A stretch of 64,000 nucleotides of DNA, taken from assembly GCA_002786025.1 (NCBI GenBank), contig NHNW01000026.1, positions 434,001 to 498,000 on the forward strand, read 5' to 3'. A program made the translations under genes and the position numbers. The notes beneath the pieces were generated by a model. The model did not search any database. It was not told the DNA's origin and was given only the letters and a program-made list of their open reading frames with translations. Source of the DNA: Zasmidium citrigriseum. Its lineage: Eukaryota > Ascomycota > Dothideomycetes > Mycosphaerellales > Mycosphaerellaceae. Below, piece after piece: positions 20,334 to 31,129 of the stretch; position 1 is the stretch's first letter; every line of letters begins with the position of its first letter.

Positions 20334-22787
20334 ATGACGGCCCGTTCCATGGCAAGGGCGACTTCTCAAGCTGAACCTCAAGCCTCGATCAGTTCCTACC
20401 ACAGTCCTCTCATGATGGACCAACTCAATCTTGGTGAGCTTTGGAAGAAGTTTGAAGCCTCCACATATGACTCCGAAATCGCGGAGCTCGAGGAAGAAAT
20501 CGCGAAAAGACGCGGATTTGCCTGTGCAGACGACTACTTCGCCTCCCTCCAGAAATGCAACAATACGAACAGAACCGCACAAGAAGTCGAGGAAATGAAG
20601 CGACAGCCATTCTACCTGGCTCAGAAAGATGTGAAGTCGTCAGCCGTCGATCTCTGCAACTTCTGCAGCCACCTGGACTTTGACTATCTACTTACCCACT
20701 TGATTCCGCGGAATGAGTTGAGTCTTGGCCCCATCGAAGGGATTCTTCAAAGACAGAGCTGCAGCTTCTGTCGGCTTGTTGTAGCATCTCTACGGCTGAC
20801 GGCGGGCGAGGAGAGTTTCAACAAATTTCTCGAAGACCAGAGATCTAAAGTTGGCTTGATGTCTGTCAGAAAAGGAGACGGCATCGACCAATATGACCTC
20901 AAAGTGGTCCTAGATCCTCAGCTGGATCACAATGTTTCAATACGCATTCAATGTCTGGCAAGTGATGGATCGCATTCTGCTTTTGATGGCAGATTGATAG
21001 ACCCTGCACACATCAACTTCAATACCGTCAAGGAGTGGCTCCGTGATTGCGAAAGCAATGCCAATGGACACACTACCGCTGATGTTATACCACGTAAGGA
21101 TGACTTGTTCATTCCCTCGCATCTGATCGATGTCCTCGAGAACAGAGTAGTGGCTCCCGAGGAACCATGCCGCTATCTGGCCCTCAGCTATGTCTGGGGT
21201 GGACCACAACCATTGCAACTACGATTGGACACTGTCGAAATATTGATGACCCCAAAGTCTCTGGACCATCAATCGGTCGATATTCCGGCAACTATAAGTG
21301 ATGCCATGCAGGCTGTGCGCAAGCTTGGCGAGCGATATCTCTGGGTCGACGCACTCTGCATCGTTCAGGACGACTACAAGTTGAAAGAGCCAGAACTACA
21401 AACCATGGATCGCATCTACATGGACGCCGTGCTGACGATCATCGCAGGTCACGGATCGAGTGTACACGCAGGTCTTCCTGGCGTGCGGGCTGGCACTAGG
21501 GATGCACGACAGCATGTTGAGTGTGTGCAAGGCATTCGACTTGTCAATCGACTACCTGGCAGTGAAAGTACCATCGACCGATCGGTGTGGAATTCTCGCG
21601 CTTGGACCTATCAAGAAAGGACTCTGGCTCGCCGAAAGCTCTTTGTATCAGAGCAGCAAGTAACGTTCAGATGCGAGCACACAGAGACCGAATTGTGTGA
21701 GGACACATACAGTCTCCCGCTCCGCCCACAGCGATCATACCGTGAAGATCCTGCTTGGTCAGAGAAGTGGATCACCAAGTACCACTGCCAGGATGAGGCT
21801 ATACCGTATGCCGGCGTCAACACGGCTATCTACGCGGACATTCTACAGCGCTTCACAAGCCGATCCGTCTCATATGTTTCGGACGTACTCAACGCTTTCA
21901 CCGGAGTCTCTCGAAGATTGACACCTCTTTTCAAAGACGGCTTCCGCTTTGGACTGCCCAAGAATGAGCTGGATACACAGCTTTTGTGGCAACCTCTGGG
22001 TCCGATCACTCGCCGAAAAGATCCTGACACTGGATCAGAGATCTTCCCAAGCTGGTCGTGGGCTGGCTGGATTGGCGGAATCACCGGCAATACCGCTGGA
22101 CGGCAAACCATCTCGGATATCGAGTTTCAACATGACCGTACCGGAGAGTGGTTCACGATGGACCAGTGCCGCGGCGTGTCTGATGCCTCTCTATCCACCG
22201 AGTGGAAGTCAATTCATTGGCGAGGGAGCACTTTCTGGCAACAGGGTGACCAGGAGGACCTCTTCTATGCACATCCAGTGGCGAAACTGCCTTATTCGAA
22301 GGCGTACAGACCACGCCTACGTCCGATCGTCCCTGGAGGCTCCGCGCAACTTATGCCAATGCGTGCAGAGGTTGTGTCTTTTCGCATTGACGGGAGAGCA
22401 CATCCCAATCCTGAAGCATTCCTGGTGTCTTCACGCGGATGTGAAAGTTTCATGCTGCTGGATCCCAATGACGACGTTTGGGCCGGCACGGTATTCGTTC
22501 CGAATTCGTGCGTTGAGAATTTGAATCCCGGCGCCTTTGATTGTGTCAAGATCTCGTGCACCATGACCGCGAAAGACTGGGACGAGGGACCCTCGTGCTT
22601 GATACCTTTCCACAGGTGCTATGATGATGATACTTTCACTAGTAGAAGCCAGGCTGGGCGAGAACAAGTCGATCTGCTCATGATCAGATACGAGAATGGC
22701 ATTGCTAGTCGTGTTGGTGTCGGCGTGTGCCATATCACGGCTTTTGAGAGAGCTGGACCTGAAAGGCGAGAGATTCTCTTGGGTTGA
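20334..22787 (+). CDS. HET-domain protein, 817 aa, intronless
   Basis: Single exon. ATG at 20334 is used; a second candidate (MMDQL) lies at 20412. An acidic/basic N-terminal helix (ELEEEIAKRRGF) precedes two Cys-containing segments typical of HET leaders (DLCNFCSHLDFDYL and QSCSFCRLVV). The HET domain begins near residue 280 with YLALSYVWGG and continues through SDAMQAVRKLGERYLWVDA, LCIVQDD, ARAGxRDA-like and SRAWTYQERTLARRKLFVS. The remaining 350 residues include FPSWSWAGWIGG, a common HET C-terminal feature. It acts presumably in vegetative incompatibility or cell death; no recognition domain is visible. It is a different subfamily from the HET protein at 6698-8934, with little shared outside the core. 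Confidence 0.9.
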   Translation: MTARSMARATSQAEPQASISSYHSPLMMDQLNLGELWKKFEASTYDSEIAELEEEIAKRRGFACADDYFASLQKCNNTNRTAQEVEEMKRQPFYLAQKDVKSSAVDLCNFCSHLDFDYLLTHLIPRNELSLGPIEGILQRQSCSFCRLVVASLRLTAGEESFNKFLEDQRSKVGLMSVRKGDGIDQYDLKVVLDPQLDHNVSIRIQCLASDGSHSAFDGRLIDPAHINFNTVKEWLRDCESNANGHTTADVIPRKDDLFIPSHLIDVLENRVVAPEEPCRYLALSYVWGGPQPLQLRLDTVEILMTPKSLDHQSVDIPATISDAMQAVRKLGERYLWVDALCIVQDDYKLKEPELQTMDRIYMDAVLTIIAGHGSSVHAGLPGVRAGTRDARQHVECVQGIRLVNRLPGSESTIDRSVWNSRAWTYQERTLARRKLFVSEQQVTFRCEHTETELCEDTYSLPLRPQRSYREDPAWSEKWITKYHCQDEAIPYAGVNTAIYADILQRFTSRSVSYVSDVLNAFTGVSRRLTPLFKDGFRFGLPKNELDTQLLWQPLGPITRRKDPDTGSEIFPSWSWAGWIGGITGNTAGRQTISDIEFQHDRTGEWFTMDQCRGVSDASLSTEWKSIHWRGSTFWQQGDQEDLFYAHPVAKLPYSKAYRPRLRPIVPGGSAQLMPMRAEVVSFRIDGRAHPNPEAFLVSSRGCESFMLLDPNDDVWAGTVFVPNSCVENLNPGAFDCVKISCTMTAKDWDEGPSCLIPFHRCYDDDTFTSRSQAGREQVDLLMIRYENGIASRVGVGVCHITAFERAGPERREILLG

Positions 22788-22912
22788 TTTAGTTCTGGCA
22801 TTACCAAGGTGCCCAAAGCTACTCAGCCTATTCTGCATGTGGCGCCTATCGCTTTAGGCTGTCTGTTACTACTCTTCCCTGATACTCCAATCGCTCATAA
22901 CCAACTCATATC

Positions 22913-25181
22913 CTACGAAACCATCACAAACTGTCCAACCCCAGGAACGCCATCCACCACGACGTAAACAACGTATGGCCCCGGAGGCGCAACGTTGCTG
23001 TTCGGGGGCATCGTGACCGTAATCTTCTGCTCAGTCTGACCAGCTTCGAAGCCGTCCGAATCCAAGAAGAGCATTCTATGGCCCATATGCAGCGAATGCG
23101 TGACGAAGCCTCCATGATAGAGAGCTACCTTGACTTCCTTGGCGTCTCCAGGAGCAGTAAAGCTGATATCGAAGGTCGAGGAATCAGCCTTGACATCCAG
23201 AGTCGAAAGCTCGATGGCCGCCGGTCGACGGTTGGCATTCTCGCCAGAGAGATAGGGAGGAGTGTAGATCTCCACGCGGAACTCCGTGACGTATGGGTCT
23301 TCATCATCGGGCTCAAGCTTTGGCATTTGCACAGGATTGCTGCCCGCAATCATCAAGCTGCCATCGAGTAAAAGCAGTGCCACAGAATGGTAGAGCCGTG
23401 GAATCTCGCTCTTGGGCCCCGTCGTCCAGCGCTCTCCAAGCTCAGCGGCAGGATCGTAAATTAGGACTTCCAAAGTCGGGTCTTCTGCCAGCTCGAAGCC
23501 CTGAGCGCCAGTGTTTGCGCCATTGACCCAGACTACGGTGCCGTCTGGCAGCAGGGTACCCTCGACCATGCCTCGGCCCTCTGGCATGCTGTCCATTGCC
23601 CAGTTCGCATCATCTTGCTGGGGCTGAATCCTCCCACATGATGGATCGGTGGGAGAGGTGATGTCTTGGTATGAGCCGCCTCCACAAATTATAATGTCCG
23701 CTTCCCAATCGTTGGCCGAAGATAGGGGGAGGAGCACGGAGCTCCCAGTGTTAGGATACGTCCGATATGTTCCAGGAAGCTCGTCAAATGTCTTCAAAGT
23801 CTGGTTCTTGCCAACATCGAAGATCTCCGAGAACTTCGAGACGAAGACAAAGAGTGTGCCATCGTTCAGCAAATGGATGAACGGGTACATGTAGTAAGCG
23901 TCCGCCTTGTAGAGAATGTCCATGGGGATGGACTCGCCGTTTGAAATGCCATCTCGGTTGAGGATCTCGTACGTCGGGTTGTTGTTGGCTCGGACTCTCG
24001 GATCCAGTCCATTCAAACTTCCAGAGGCGACAAAGACAGTGCCATCGGGCATAGTCTGGGCGCTCGCATACCATCGCTTGGTGTCCAGCTTGGCGTCAGT
24101 CTCGACCCAATCTTGCCCATCGAAAGACTCATCCGTAGCTGATCGAGTCAACCAACGCAGGCCATCGAACCCATCTGTGACGCTGTCATCAATGTCGACC
24201 AGTGGACCGTTGCCGCCAATCGACATGAAGGTGCCATTGGCCAAGAAAGCACCACCAGCGCAAAAGGCATTCGTCTTGTACGCAAGTGGTGCCACCTCAT
24301 TGGTGGCTGGATCGTATTCGGCGGAGTAGGCGAAGCGGCCGTTCGGCAGCTTGAGCTTTGAGTAGTCTTCTACCTTGTCCAGAAACACGACACGGCCGTT
24401 GGGTAGAAGACCTGCATGCATGGCCGGAACTCCAGAATCACCGACAACTTTCAGCGAGCCAGGGTTGGCGTTGGCTGCTGCTGGCTTCGGTCCTGGAGCT
24501 GGAACAACCGCACCTTGATCACACGGACCAGACTGGCAGCCTTCACCGCAGTGCGTGGAAGAGTTTCCGCAGAATCCGTACATTGAACAGCAGCTGCCTC
24601 GAGGCCAGTCACCGCACACAGTGCCGCCATTGTCAGCTCCGCAGGTGCCATCCGTGGTAACCGGACCTGTGGCTCCAGGGGCGGAGCCTATGGGCGAGCC
24701 CATGACTGGCTCACTCGACTGTGCGCCGTTCGAGTCGGAAGTAGTGGTGGGAGGTGGCGATGGATCCTGAGTACCAGCTCCACCGTCGGCGCAGCCACTC
24801 TGACAGCCGTTGCTCTTCAGGCAGTGGCCATCCTGCTTGCCACAGTATCCGTATTGACTGCAGCAGCCACCGTACTCGCCGTCAGGATCGCAGGTCGCAT
24901 CGTCAAAGTCTTTGCCACATCGACCATCAGGGCGAGGCGCCGAGTCTCGGCGAATGATGTCGGGATAGCGCTTAGCAGCAACGCATCTGCTTGTCATTAG
25001 CAATCTAGATCTCGAGGCCATCTTCTACAACTTACGAGTTATTTGGTAGACATATCTGTCCGCTCAGACAGCCCTGATGCTTCGCAAGACTGAAATCGCA
25101 GGTCGGCTGGACGAACGGAAAGAGGATGTTGGCAGAGGCGTGCGCTGATAGCAAAGTCGTGAAAAAGAATGTGGCCTTCAT
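22913..25181 (-). CDS. Secreted glyoxal oxidase (AA5_1) with two CBM18 chitin-binding domains, 739 aa
   Basis: Exons 25181-25036 and 24986-22913 with a 49-bp intron (GTAAGT/CAG). A signal peptide (MKATFFFTTLLSAHASA) is followed by a small Cys-rich segment, then CBM18 modules at about residues 69-114 and 160-204 (CCSQYGYCG and CCSMYGFCG cores), a Pro/Ser/Thr linker, and a beta-propeller copper radical oxidase. Catalytic marks are FCAGGAFLANG (Cys of the Tyr-Cys cofactor near 291), YPFIHLLNDG, RLYHSVALLLLDG and THSLHMGHR. Glyoxal oxidases make hydrogen peroxide from aldehydes outside the cell; the CBM18 pair would hold the enzyme on chitin, probably the fungus's own wall. The start at MKAT is preferred because it begins the signal peptide. 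Confidence 0.92.
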
Positions 25182-25859
25182 GGCTGCGGTATCCAATCGC
25201 CCGACTTGTCGGACTGCAGTGTCCAAGACCAATTGCAGCTTGAGGGTCGCGAGGACTTTTCAAAGCGTCGAGGAGAGCAATAGAGACATGCCCCACAATA
25301 GTATGATGCAAGCCACAACAAATGCAAACGGGTGAATGCATGGAGCAAACGGCGGCCGTGGTCAGGTGACGTCGCTGCGTACGCGTACCTTCCCTATAAG
25401 TGAACTTACATGTGATTCCAATTACAATCTGCCTTTCACATGAACGAGATCTTCTGCCCTAGACATGTCTTCTTTCACGTCTACTGACCTGGACCATCCT
25501 TAGCAAATCCTGATAGCCGCTGCGATCGCCTCAACATTCATCGGAGTCCAGCGTCAAATCTGCCTGTTCTTACACTGTCTATCGAGCCGCACTCGCAATT
25601 GGACATGTCTCCTTCTTGCCATGTTCTGTCCTATGATTTCTCGCTCTTCTCTCTCTTAGAGAAGGACTTCTCATGTTTGTCTTGACGCTGCCTTGGCGGG
25701 ATCCTTGAATGAGAACGAAAGCATGCGGCATCGCGTCGAGAAGATTTGATTGGAGTCTTCGTTAATGGCTCGCAGGTGGAAGCAGGTGGTGGTGTTACAG
25801 AGAAGAAGGAGAAAGAGGAGGTGAATGAAGTGAAGTGACCCTCAACCAATTACGCAAGG
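25182..25859. other. Glyoxal oxidase promoter and left flank of the retroelement
   Basis: About 680 bp of normal composition, ending at the target duplication of the retroelement. Only short frames with Ser/Phe-rich low complexity; no gene supported. Confidence 0.5.
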
Positions 25860-25864
25860 CAGGT
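25860..25864. repeat. Target-site duplication, left copy
   Basis: CAGGT directly before the left LTR; the identical CAGGT follows the right LTR at 32225-32229. A 5-bp duplication is standard for Ty1/copia integrase. Confidence 0.9.
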
Positions 25865-25990
25865 TGTTGTGCAGCAGGATTATGGCCTTTATATAATAAT
25901 TAAATGATTGATTAAAGATCAACTATCTAAGAGGTGCAAATTCTGATAGTGTAGCTCCCTTAGTACTTACGTAACCCTATAGGCATAATA
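25865..25990 (-). repeat. 3' LTR of copia element (left copy), 126 bp
   Basis: Starts TGTTGTGC and ends GCATAATA. The right LTR is exactly the same length, with no gaps. I count 13 differences between them, all transitions, some with the left copy and some with the right copy mutated. Confidence 0.93.
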
Positions 25991-26000
25991 CTCCCCTTTA
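25991..26000 (-). other. Polypurine tract
   Basis: On the minus strand this reads TAAAGGGGAG, with the purine run AAAGGGGAG immediately before the 3' LTR. It is the expected plus-strand primer of reverse transcription and independently fixes the element's orientation. Confidence 0.75.
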
Positions 26001-26291
26001 GCACTTAAACAGATTACTTAATACTATTTAATTACTATTATAAGTGCCTATTAGGCTTATATGCTCCTATTACTACCTTAATAAGTTACTTAAAGAGTAG
26101 GTGCCTTCTAGAAGTATATATAGTAGTTACCTAACTTCTAGTAAACTTCCTACTATACTAGAGTATAATAATAACCTTCTCTTATAGTTTAAACCTTCTC
26201 TTATACTATAACCTTTCTATACTACTTTAGTATACTTTAACCTACTTAAATACTTCTATACCTCTTCTAATATTATTAATAATAAGGTATA

Positions 26292-27149
26292 ATGTCTAGT
26301 ACTAAGTTTTAAGAGCGCTACTAACTATTTTTAGTTATTATGTCTACCTAAATAATAGACTTTTAGCTTTAGGCCGTAGTTAACAATACCTATACTAACC
26401 TCTATTTAAGCTAGGTTAATTTACGCTAGTATTAGGATATACTAGAGGCTTAGAACTATAGCCTTAACTTCTCTATAGCTCGTTAGAAGCTATTAGTTTA
26501 GTAGATAGCCTTCTTTAATAATACTACTAATACCCCTCTTTAGCTTACTTAGTCTCCTATCTTTAATAGATAGTCTACTATTACGCTTAATAGTAGCTCT
26601 AACTACTTACCCTACCTTCTTACTAAGGCTTTAAATAGTCTAGTTCCTTAGGGTAGTAATAGCTATCGCTACTATACTAATCTAAATACTATAGGAAGGG
26701 TCTTTAGAGTATATAATAAGATTACGGCTATTAATAGTACTAGCGTTATATACTTCTATAATATATATACTATTTATATATAGGGCCTTTAGTACTTAAC
26801 TTATAGTACTTTAGGATATATACGATAGCTAAGAACTCCTAAGAAGCTAGTTCGCTATAATTCGAATACTTTAGATTAGTCTAATAGTTTAGGACGCTCT
26901 AAGTAGTAGTAAGGTAGCTCTAACAATCGTTAGGATCTATACTTTACTCGTAAGGTACGTATAGTTAGCGATAGATTACGTACTAGCTAGGTTATTATAA
27001 ACTTTAACTTCTTAGCGACTACTTCTATTTAGGAGCGGAATAAGATTATAAGGTATACTCTAGCTCTTATAGAGGAGTAGTTTAATAAGTACATAAATAA
27101 TAGCCGTGCCTTTAAGCTAGGTAGGTATAACTACCTACGTAGTAGTTAA
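26292..27149 (+). pseudogene. Possible opposite-strand extra ORF inside the copia element (285 codons, RIP-broken)
   Basis: Between the end of RNase H (about 27440) and the 3' LTR lie 1.4 kb not needed for gag-pol. The plus strand offers a frame from ATG at 26292 to TAA at 27147-27149. It is interrupted by 27 stops, none TGA; about 23 are TAG, as expected if they were CAG glutamine codons. Codon choice is biased like a gene: I count 11 AAG and no AAA for Lys, and 5 GAG and no GAA for Glu, although AAA is present out of frame. Stop density alone is not informative: the +1 frame has about as many stops. The predicted product would be Gln-, Ser/Thr- and Asn-rich with a basic middle; no domain recognised. 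An AATAAA-like sequence follows near 27210. Confidence 0.35.
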
Positions 27150-27439
27150 TTAATAAGCTTATAGTCTTATATATAGATAGATAGCTTATAGTTTCCTTCT
27201 TTCTTTAGAATAAAAAGTTAAGCTTAGGAAGGAGACTCTCTTACTTTTAGTGTTTTATACTTTCTAGATACTTAGTATTAGTATACTAAAAAGTTGTTTT
27301 AGCTTTTAGATTTAATTTTAATACTATAGAATAAAAAGGCTTATATGTTACTACTAAAAATAGTCTCTAGTCTCTAGTTTCTAGTTATAAAGGAAATTTA
27401 AATAAGTGTAATATATATAAGTATATAGGATACGCTTAT

Positions 27440-28080
27440 AAAAGTTAGTTTATTCTTCTAGCTTTAGTAAGGGTATCTACTTATTACTTTATAGTCTTAA
27501 TATACTTAATTAAGATTAGGCTATTATTATATTATTCTCTATAGTAGTAATTTCTAAGAGAGACATACCTTAATCTTCTAGAGTCTATATAGTTCTTAAT
27601 AAGATAGATAGCTAACTTATTATTAATAAAGATCTTAAATTGCTTAGGGACTTTTATAACTAATAGCCTAAGTTTAGTAAGTAGATTTTAAAGCTAATAG
27701 AGTTCTCTATATATCTCTATAAGAGTAAGATACTTAGCTTTAGTACTAGATAGCATAACTTACTTTTATATCTTTAATCTCTAGATTACTAGAGTACTAC
27801 TTATCTTAATTAATAATCTAGTAGTAGATCTTATAGTATCTAGATCTCTAGCGAAGTCTAAGTCTAAGAAGACCTTAATTTTAAGAGCCTTATGCTTCCT
27901 ATAGATAATTCCCTTATCCTTAGTACTAGAAATATATCTCTAAATATATTTAGTAGTAGTAATATACTTAGGAGAAGGATTCTAAAGGAATCTAGCTAAG
28001 TAGTTAATAGTATAGGAGATATTAGGTCTTATATAGTTTAAGAGATACTATAGCTCTCTAATAATTTTATTAAATAGGGT
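27440..28080 (-). pseudogene. Copia RNase H remnant
   Basis: The minus strand reads recognisable copia RNase H landmarks: INYLARFL-NPSPK, YISSTKDKGIIYR, a degenerate FxDxDFA site reading VFLDLDFARDLDTIRS, LSSTKAKYLTL (for SSTEAEY) and VDTLTKA near the end. Stops replace Gln and Trp codons throughout, and A/G-rich codons show Glu-to-Lys changes. Confidence 0.85.
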
Positions 28081-28099
28081 ATAGTCCTATAGTATATAT

Positions 28100-28980
28100 T
28101 CTCCTTTAAAAGGCTTATACATTTTATCTATAGGGTACTTAATAGATCGTGCCTTATTAAGATTATAGCTACGAAGCTTTTTAAGAGTATAATACTCCTA
28201 TAAGAGCTTTAACTTATACTTGCCTCTCTAGATAAGTTAAATACTAAGGAAGAGCGTTATATCTACTTCCTTAACCTTCTAAGTCTTCCTTATCTTACCT
28301 AGGAGCTAGTTAATCTTCTCTCTTAACTTACTAAGGATCTAGAAGTTATTAATATATATTATAATAGCTATGTCGTTAAGGATAAATACGTAGGGGTTAG
28401 ACTATAGTCTCTTAAAGCTAAGATTAATTAAGAGTTAAGTTACTTCTTAATACTATAGTGCTACTACTTATTTAAGCCTATATAGGCCTTTCTTAAGGCG
28501 TATAACTATTCCTAGTCTATAGAACTCTTCGAGTTTAGTTAGAGGTTTAATATAGAGGTCCCTATCTAGATTAGGGATTAGGAATATAGTCTCTATATTA
28601 ACTTAGGCTCTAAATAGCTCTTCTTAAACTACTAAAGCTAATAAGACTCTACTTATTATAGTTCTTAGTATTAGGGTAAATGTCTCCCTAAAGTTAATTC
28701 TAGCCCTTTAGGTAAACCCTTTTCTAGTCTACCTAGCCTTAAACTTCTTAATAATATCGTTTAGAAGCTACTTAGTTTTAAATACCTATTTATACTTTAT
28801 TAGGATCCTTCCTTTAGGTATCTAAGTCTTCTTAACTTATTCTAAAGTATTAGTATCTTATAAAGACTTAATCTCTTTAACTATAGCTTTCCTCTACTAC
28901 TTATATTAAGGATTAGATAGAGTAAGAGCTTCTTATATAGTTTTAGGATTAGAGTACCTTTTTATAGCTCCTCCTATATA
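28100..28980 (-). pseudogene. Copia reverse transcriptase remnant
   Basis: Minus-strand reading shows KKFKARLDRKGFT, NFRETFTLILRT, VNIETIFLIPNLDRDLYIKP, YRLGIVIRLKKGLYRLK and, at 28345-28356, YINN in place of the catalytic YVDD. Both metal-binding aspartates are changed to asparagine by G-to-A, so the enzyme is dead even apart from the stops. Confidence 0.9.
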
Positions 28981-29559
28981 TACTAGGCTATTTAAGTATA
29001 TATCCTTATAGTTATAGGTAGTAACTTACCTCCTAGACCTTATTAGTCTTATCTTAACCTTAGGTTTAGGCCTTTTCCTTTTAATCTTAGGTTTAGGAGT
29101 CCTCTTCCTTTTACTAGTTATTTAGATAGGCTTAAAGGGAGTTTAGGGTATATTAAACTACTCTATATTCTTAATAGTATCTTCCTAGGCATTCTATATA
29201 TCTAGGGATTAATTCTAAGTCTTATAGACTCTAGATTCTTATACTAACTACTTAAACTCTCTATTTTATACTCTAGAAGGCTAGGCTTAAGAGGAGGTAA
29301 GGTTAGAATAGAGTTTAGGCTATAAACTCTATTATAACGTTACTTTATATAGTAGCTACTAAACTTAGGTAATATGCTTAATAATTAGAGTATACTATAT
29401 ATATAGAGGCTCTTATAGCTTATTATACGGTAGTACTAACTCCCCCTAAGTCCTAAAATACTTATAGATAATAGGTCTTAGCTAGGCTAGGGGTTCTTCT
29501 AGTTCCTATTAGGGATCTTATTATATAGGCTCCTAAGTATCTCGTAGGCTCTTACTAAA

Positions 29560-30500
29560 GAGCTCCCTCTAAGCCGTAAGAGGATTAGGAGTACTATACT
29601 AGCGTATAATGTAATAGCTATATAGCTTAGCCTTATTAAAGGTTATATATAGTAAGGTAAAGAACTTATTAATATAGGTGCCCTTTTATTAGTCCTATTT
29701 AGGTCTCTAGTAGATATAGTTTATTATAAAGTTCTCTTAAAAACCTATAAACTAGGTAATAGTAGCCCTAGTATTAAACTTAGTAGACTTAAGCCTTATC
29801 TTAACTAGAATATAGATATAGGCTTTATATCTAAAGACCTTAAGTAAGGTTAAATCCTTAAGGCTAGTATCTCTAGCCTTTAAATCCGTAAGGAATTATC
29901 TTATAGGTATATCCTTAGTCCGAATATTTCCTAAGATATTAGCTAGGAGGATTATATATTAGATTATAAAATCCTAGAGCTTACGAGGAAGGTTAGCTTT
30001 AACTAGTATAGATCTTACTCTAAATAAAATAGACTTATTAGATAACTCTATAATTCTATTCTACTTAGGTATATATAGGATAGATATATCCTACCTAAGT
30101 CTAAGTTAAGTAGCTATTTACTTTAACTTATTATTAATAAACTCCCCTCCCCTATCTAAGAAGAAGAGCTTTAGGTACCTACGGTACTAAGTAATTAGTT
30201 TATTTATAAAGTACTAAATATAGGCTATACTATCCCCTTTAGAAGCTATAGTAAAGGTAAAGCGTATCCTTATCTTTACATCTATTAAAATAAATAGGTA
30301 TTTATGCCTAAGTATAGTTAGTAGCGTAATTAAGCTAACTAAATCTATATAGATCTTATCTAGAGCTATCTTAGGCTTAGGCCTTAGTCTTCTTAAGACC
30401 TTTCTCTAAGATCTTACGAGTTTATAAGTCTTATAGTAAGTTAGGGTAGAGATATTAATATTCTCTATTCCCTAAGTAAAGTTCTTAGTAAGGTTAAGGA
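29560..30500 (-). pseudogene. Copia integrase remnant
   Basis: Minus-strand reading contains the DDE core: IALDKIYIDLVSLI (first Asp), LFFLDRGGEFINN (copia SDNGGEF region, second Asp) and PK-NRIIELSNKS (third acidic residue, Glu). It is followed by a long segment ending in GFQENFIINYIYQRPK-like sequence. The copia order with integrase ahead of RT is clear. Confidence 0.85.
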
Positions 30501-30649
30501 TCTTTCCCCTAATATAGCTAAGTCTTTTATACTATAGTATTATAACCTTTACTAGATTAATAAATACTAGTATAATAATCTTTTAATCTATATAGACTAG
30601 AATCTACTCTTTAGGAGTAGGTATTTAGACTCCCTAAAGTACATTAATA

Positions 30650-31010
30650 TCTATAATTAGTATTATATAGCTAATAACTTTACTATCTATAATAAGGTCT
30701 CTAGTTTACGTATCCTAAGTAATATTACCTTTACGCTTAAGTCTACCTTTTAAGAGTAAGTTATAGTAAGAGTAAGGTAAGTATAGCGTATTTATAACCT
30801 TAATATAAGTTATATACCCGCTTTTAGTCTTTAGGAGAAGTCTTATAACTCCTCTCTATATATAGCTTAATCTTCCTATAGCTTATAAGAAGTTAATAGG
30901 CTCTTTTAAGCGCTCTATAGACTTAAACTATAACTTCTTATTAAAGAAATAATATAATGTCCTAGAATTAAAGATAATATTATTTAAGGTAAGTCCTTTC
31001 TACCTAGCGC
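30650..31010 (-). pseudogene. Copia aspartic protease remnant
   Basis: The active site (30958-30975) reads IFNSRT where the family has D-[ST]-G-[AT]; Asp to Asn and Gly to Arg are both G-to-A changes. Downstream are FFNKKL and SIERLKEPINFL, followed by a beta-rich GVIRLLLKTKSG segment as in copia proteases. Confidence 0.8.
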
Positions 31011-31129
31011 TAGTAATAGTAGCTCTAGCTTAACTTAAATTATCCTTACTATAGGTATATAACTTAAGGAGGTTATTATTGTCCTTATCCTCTTTAGTAG
31101 GCGTAGTAGCGCCCTTTTTATAGGTAGAT

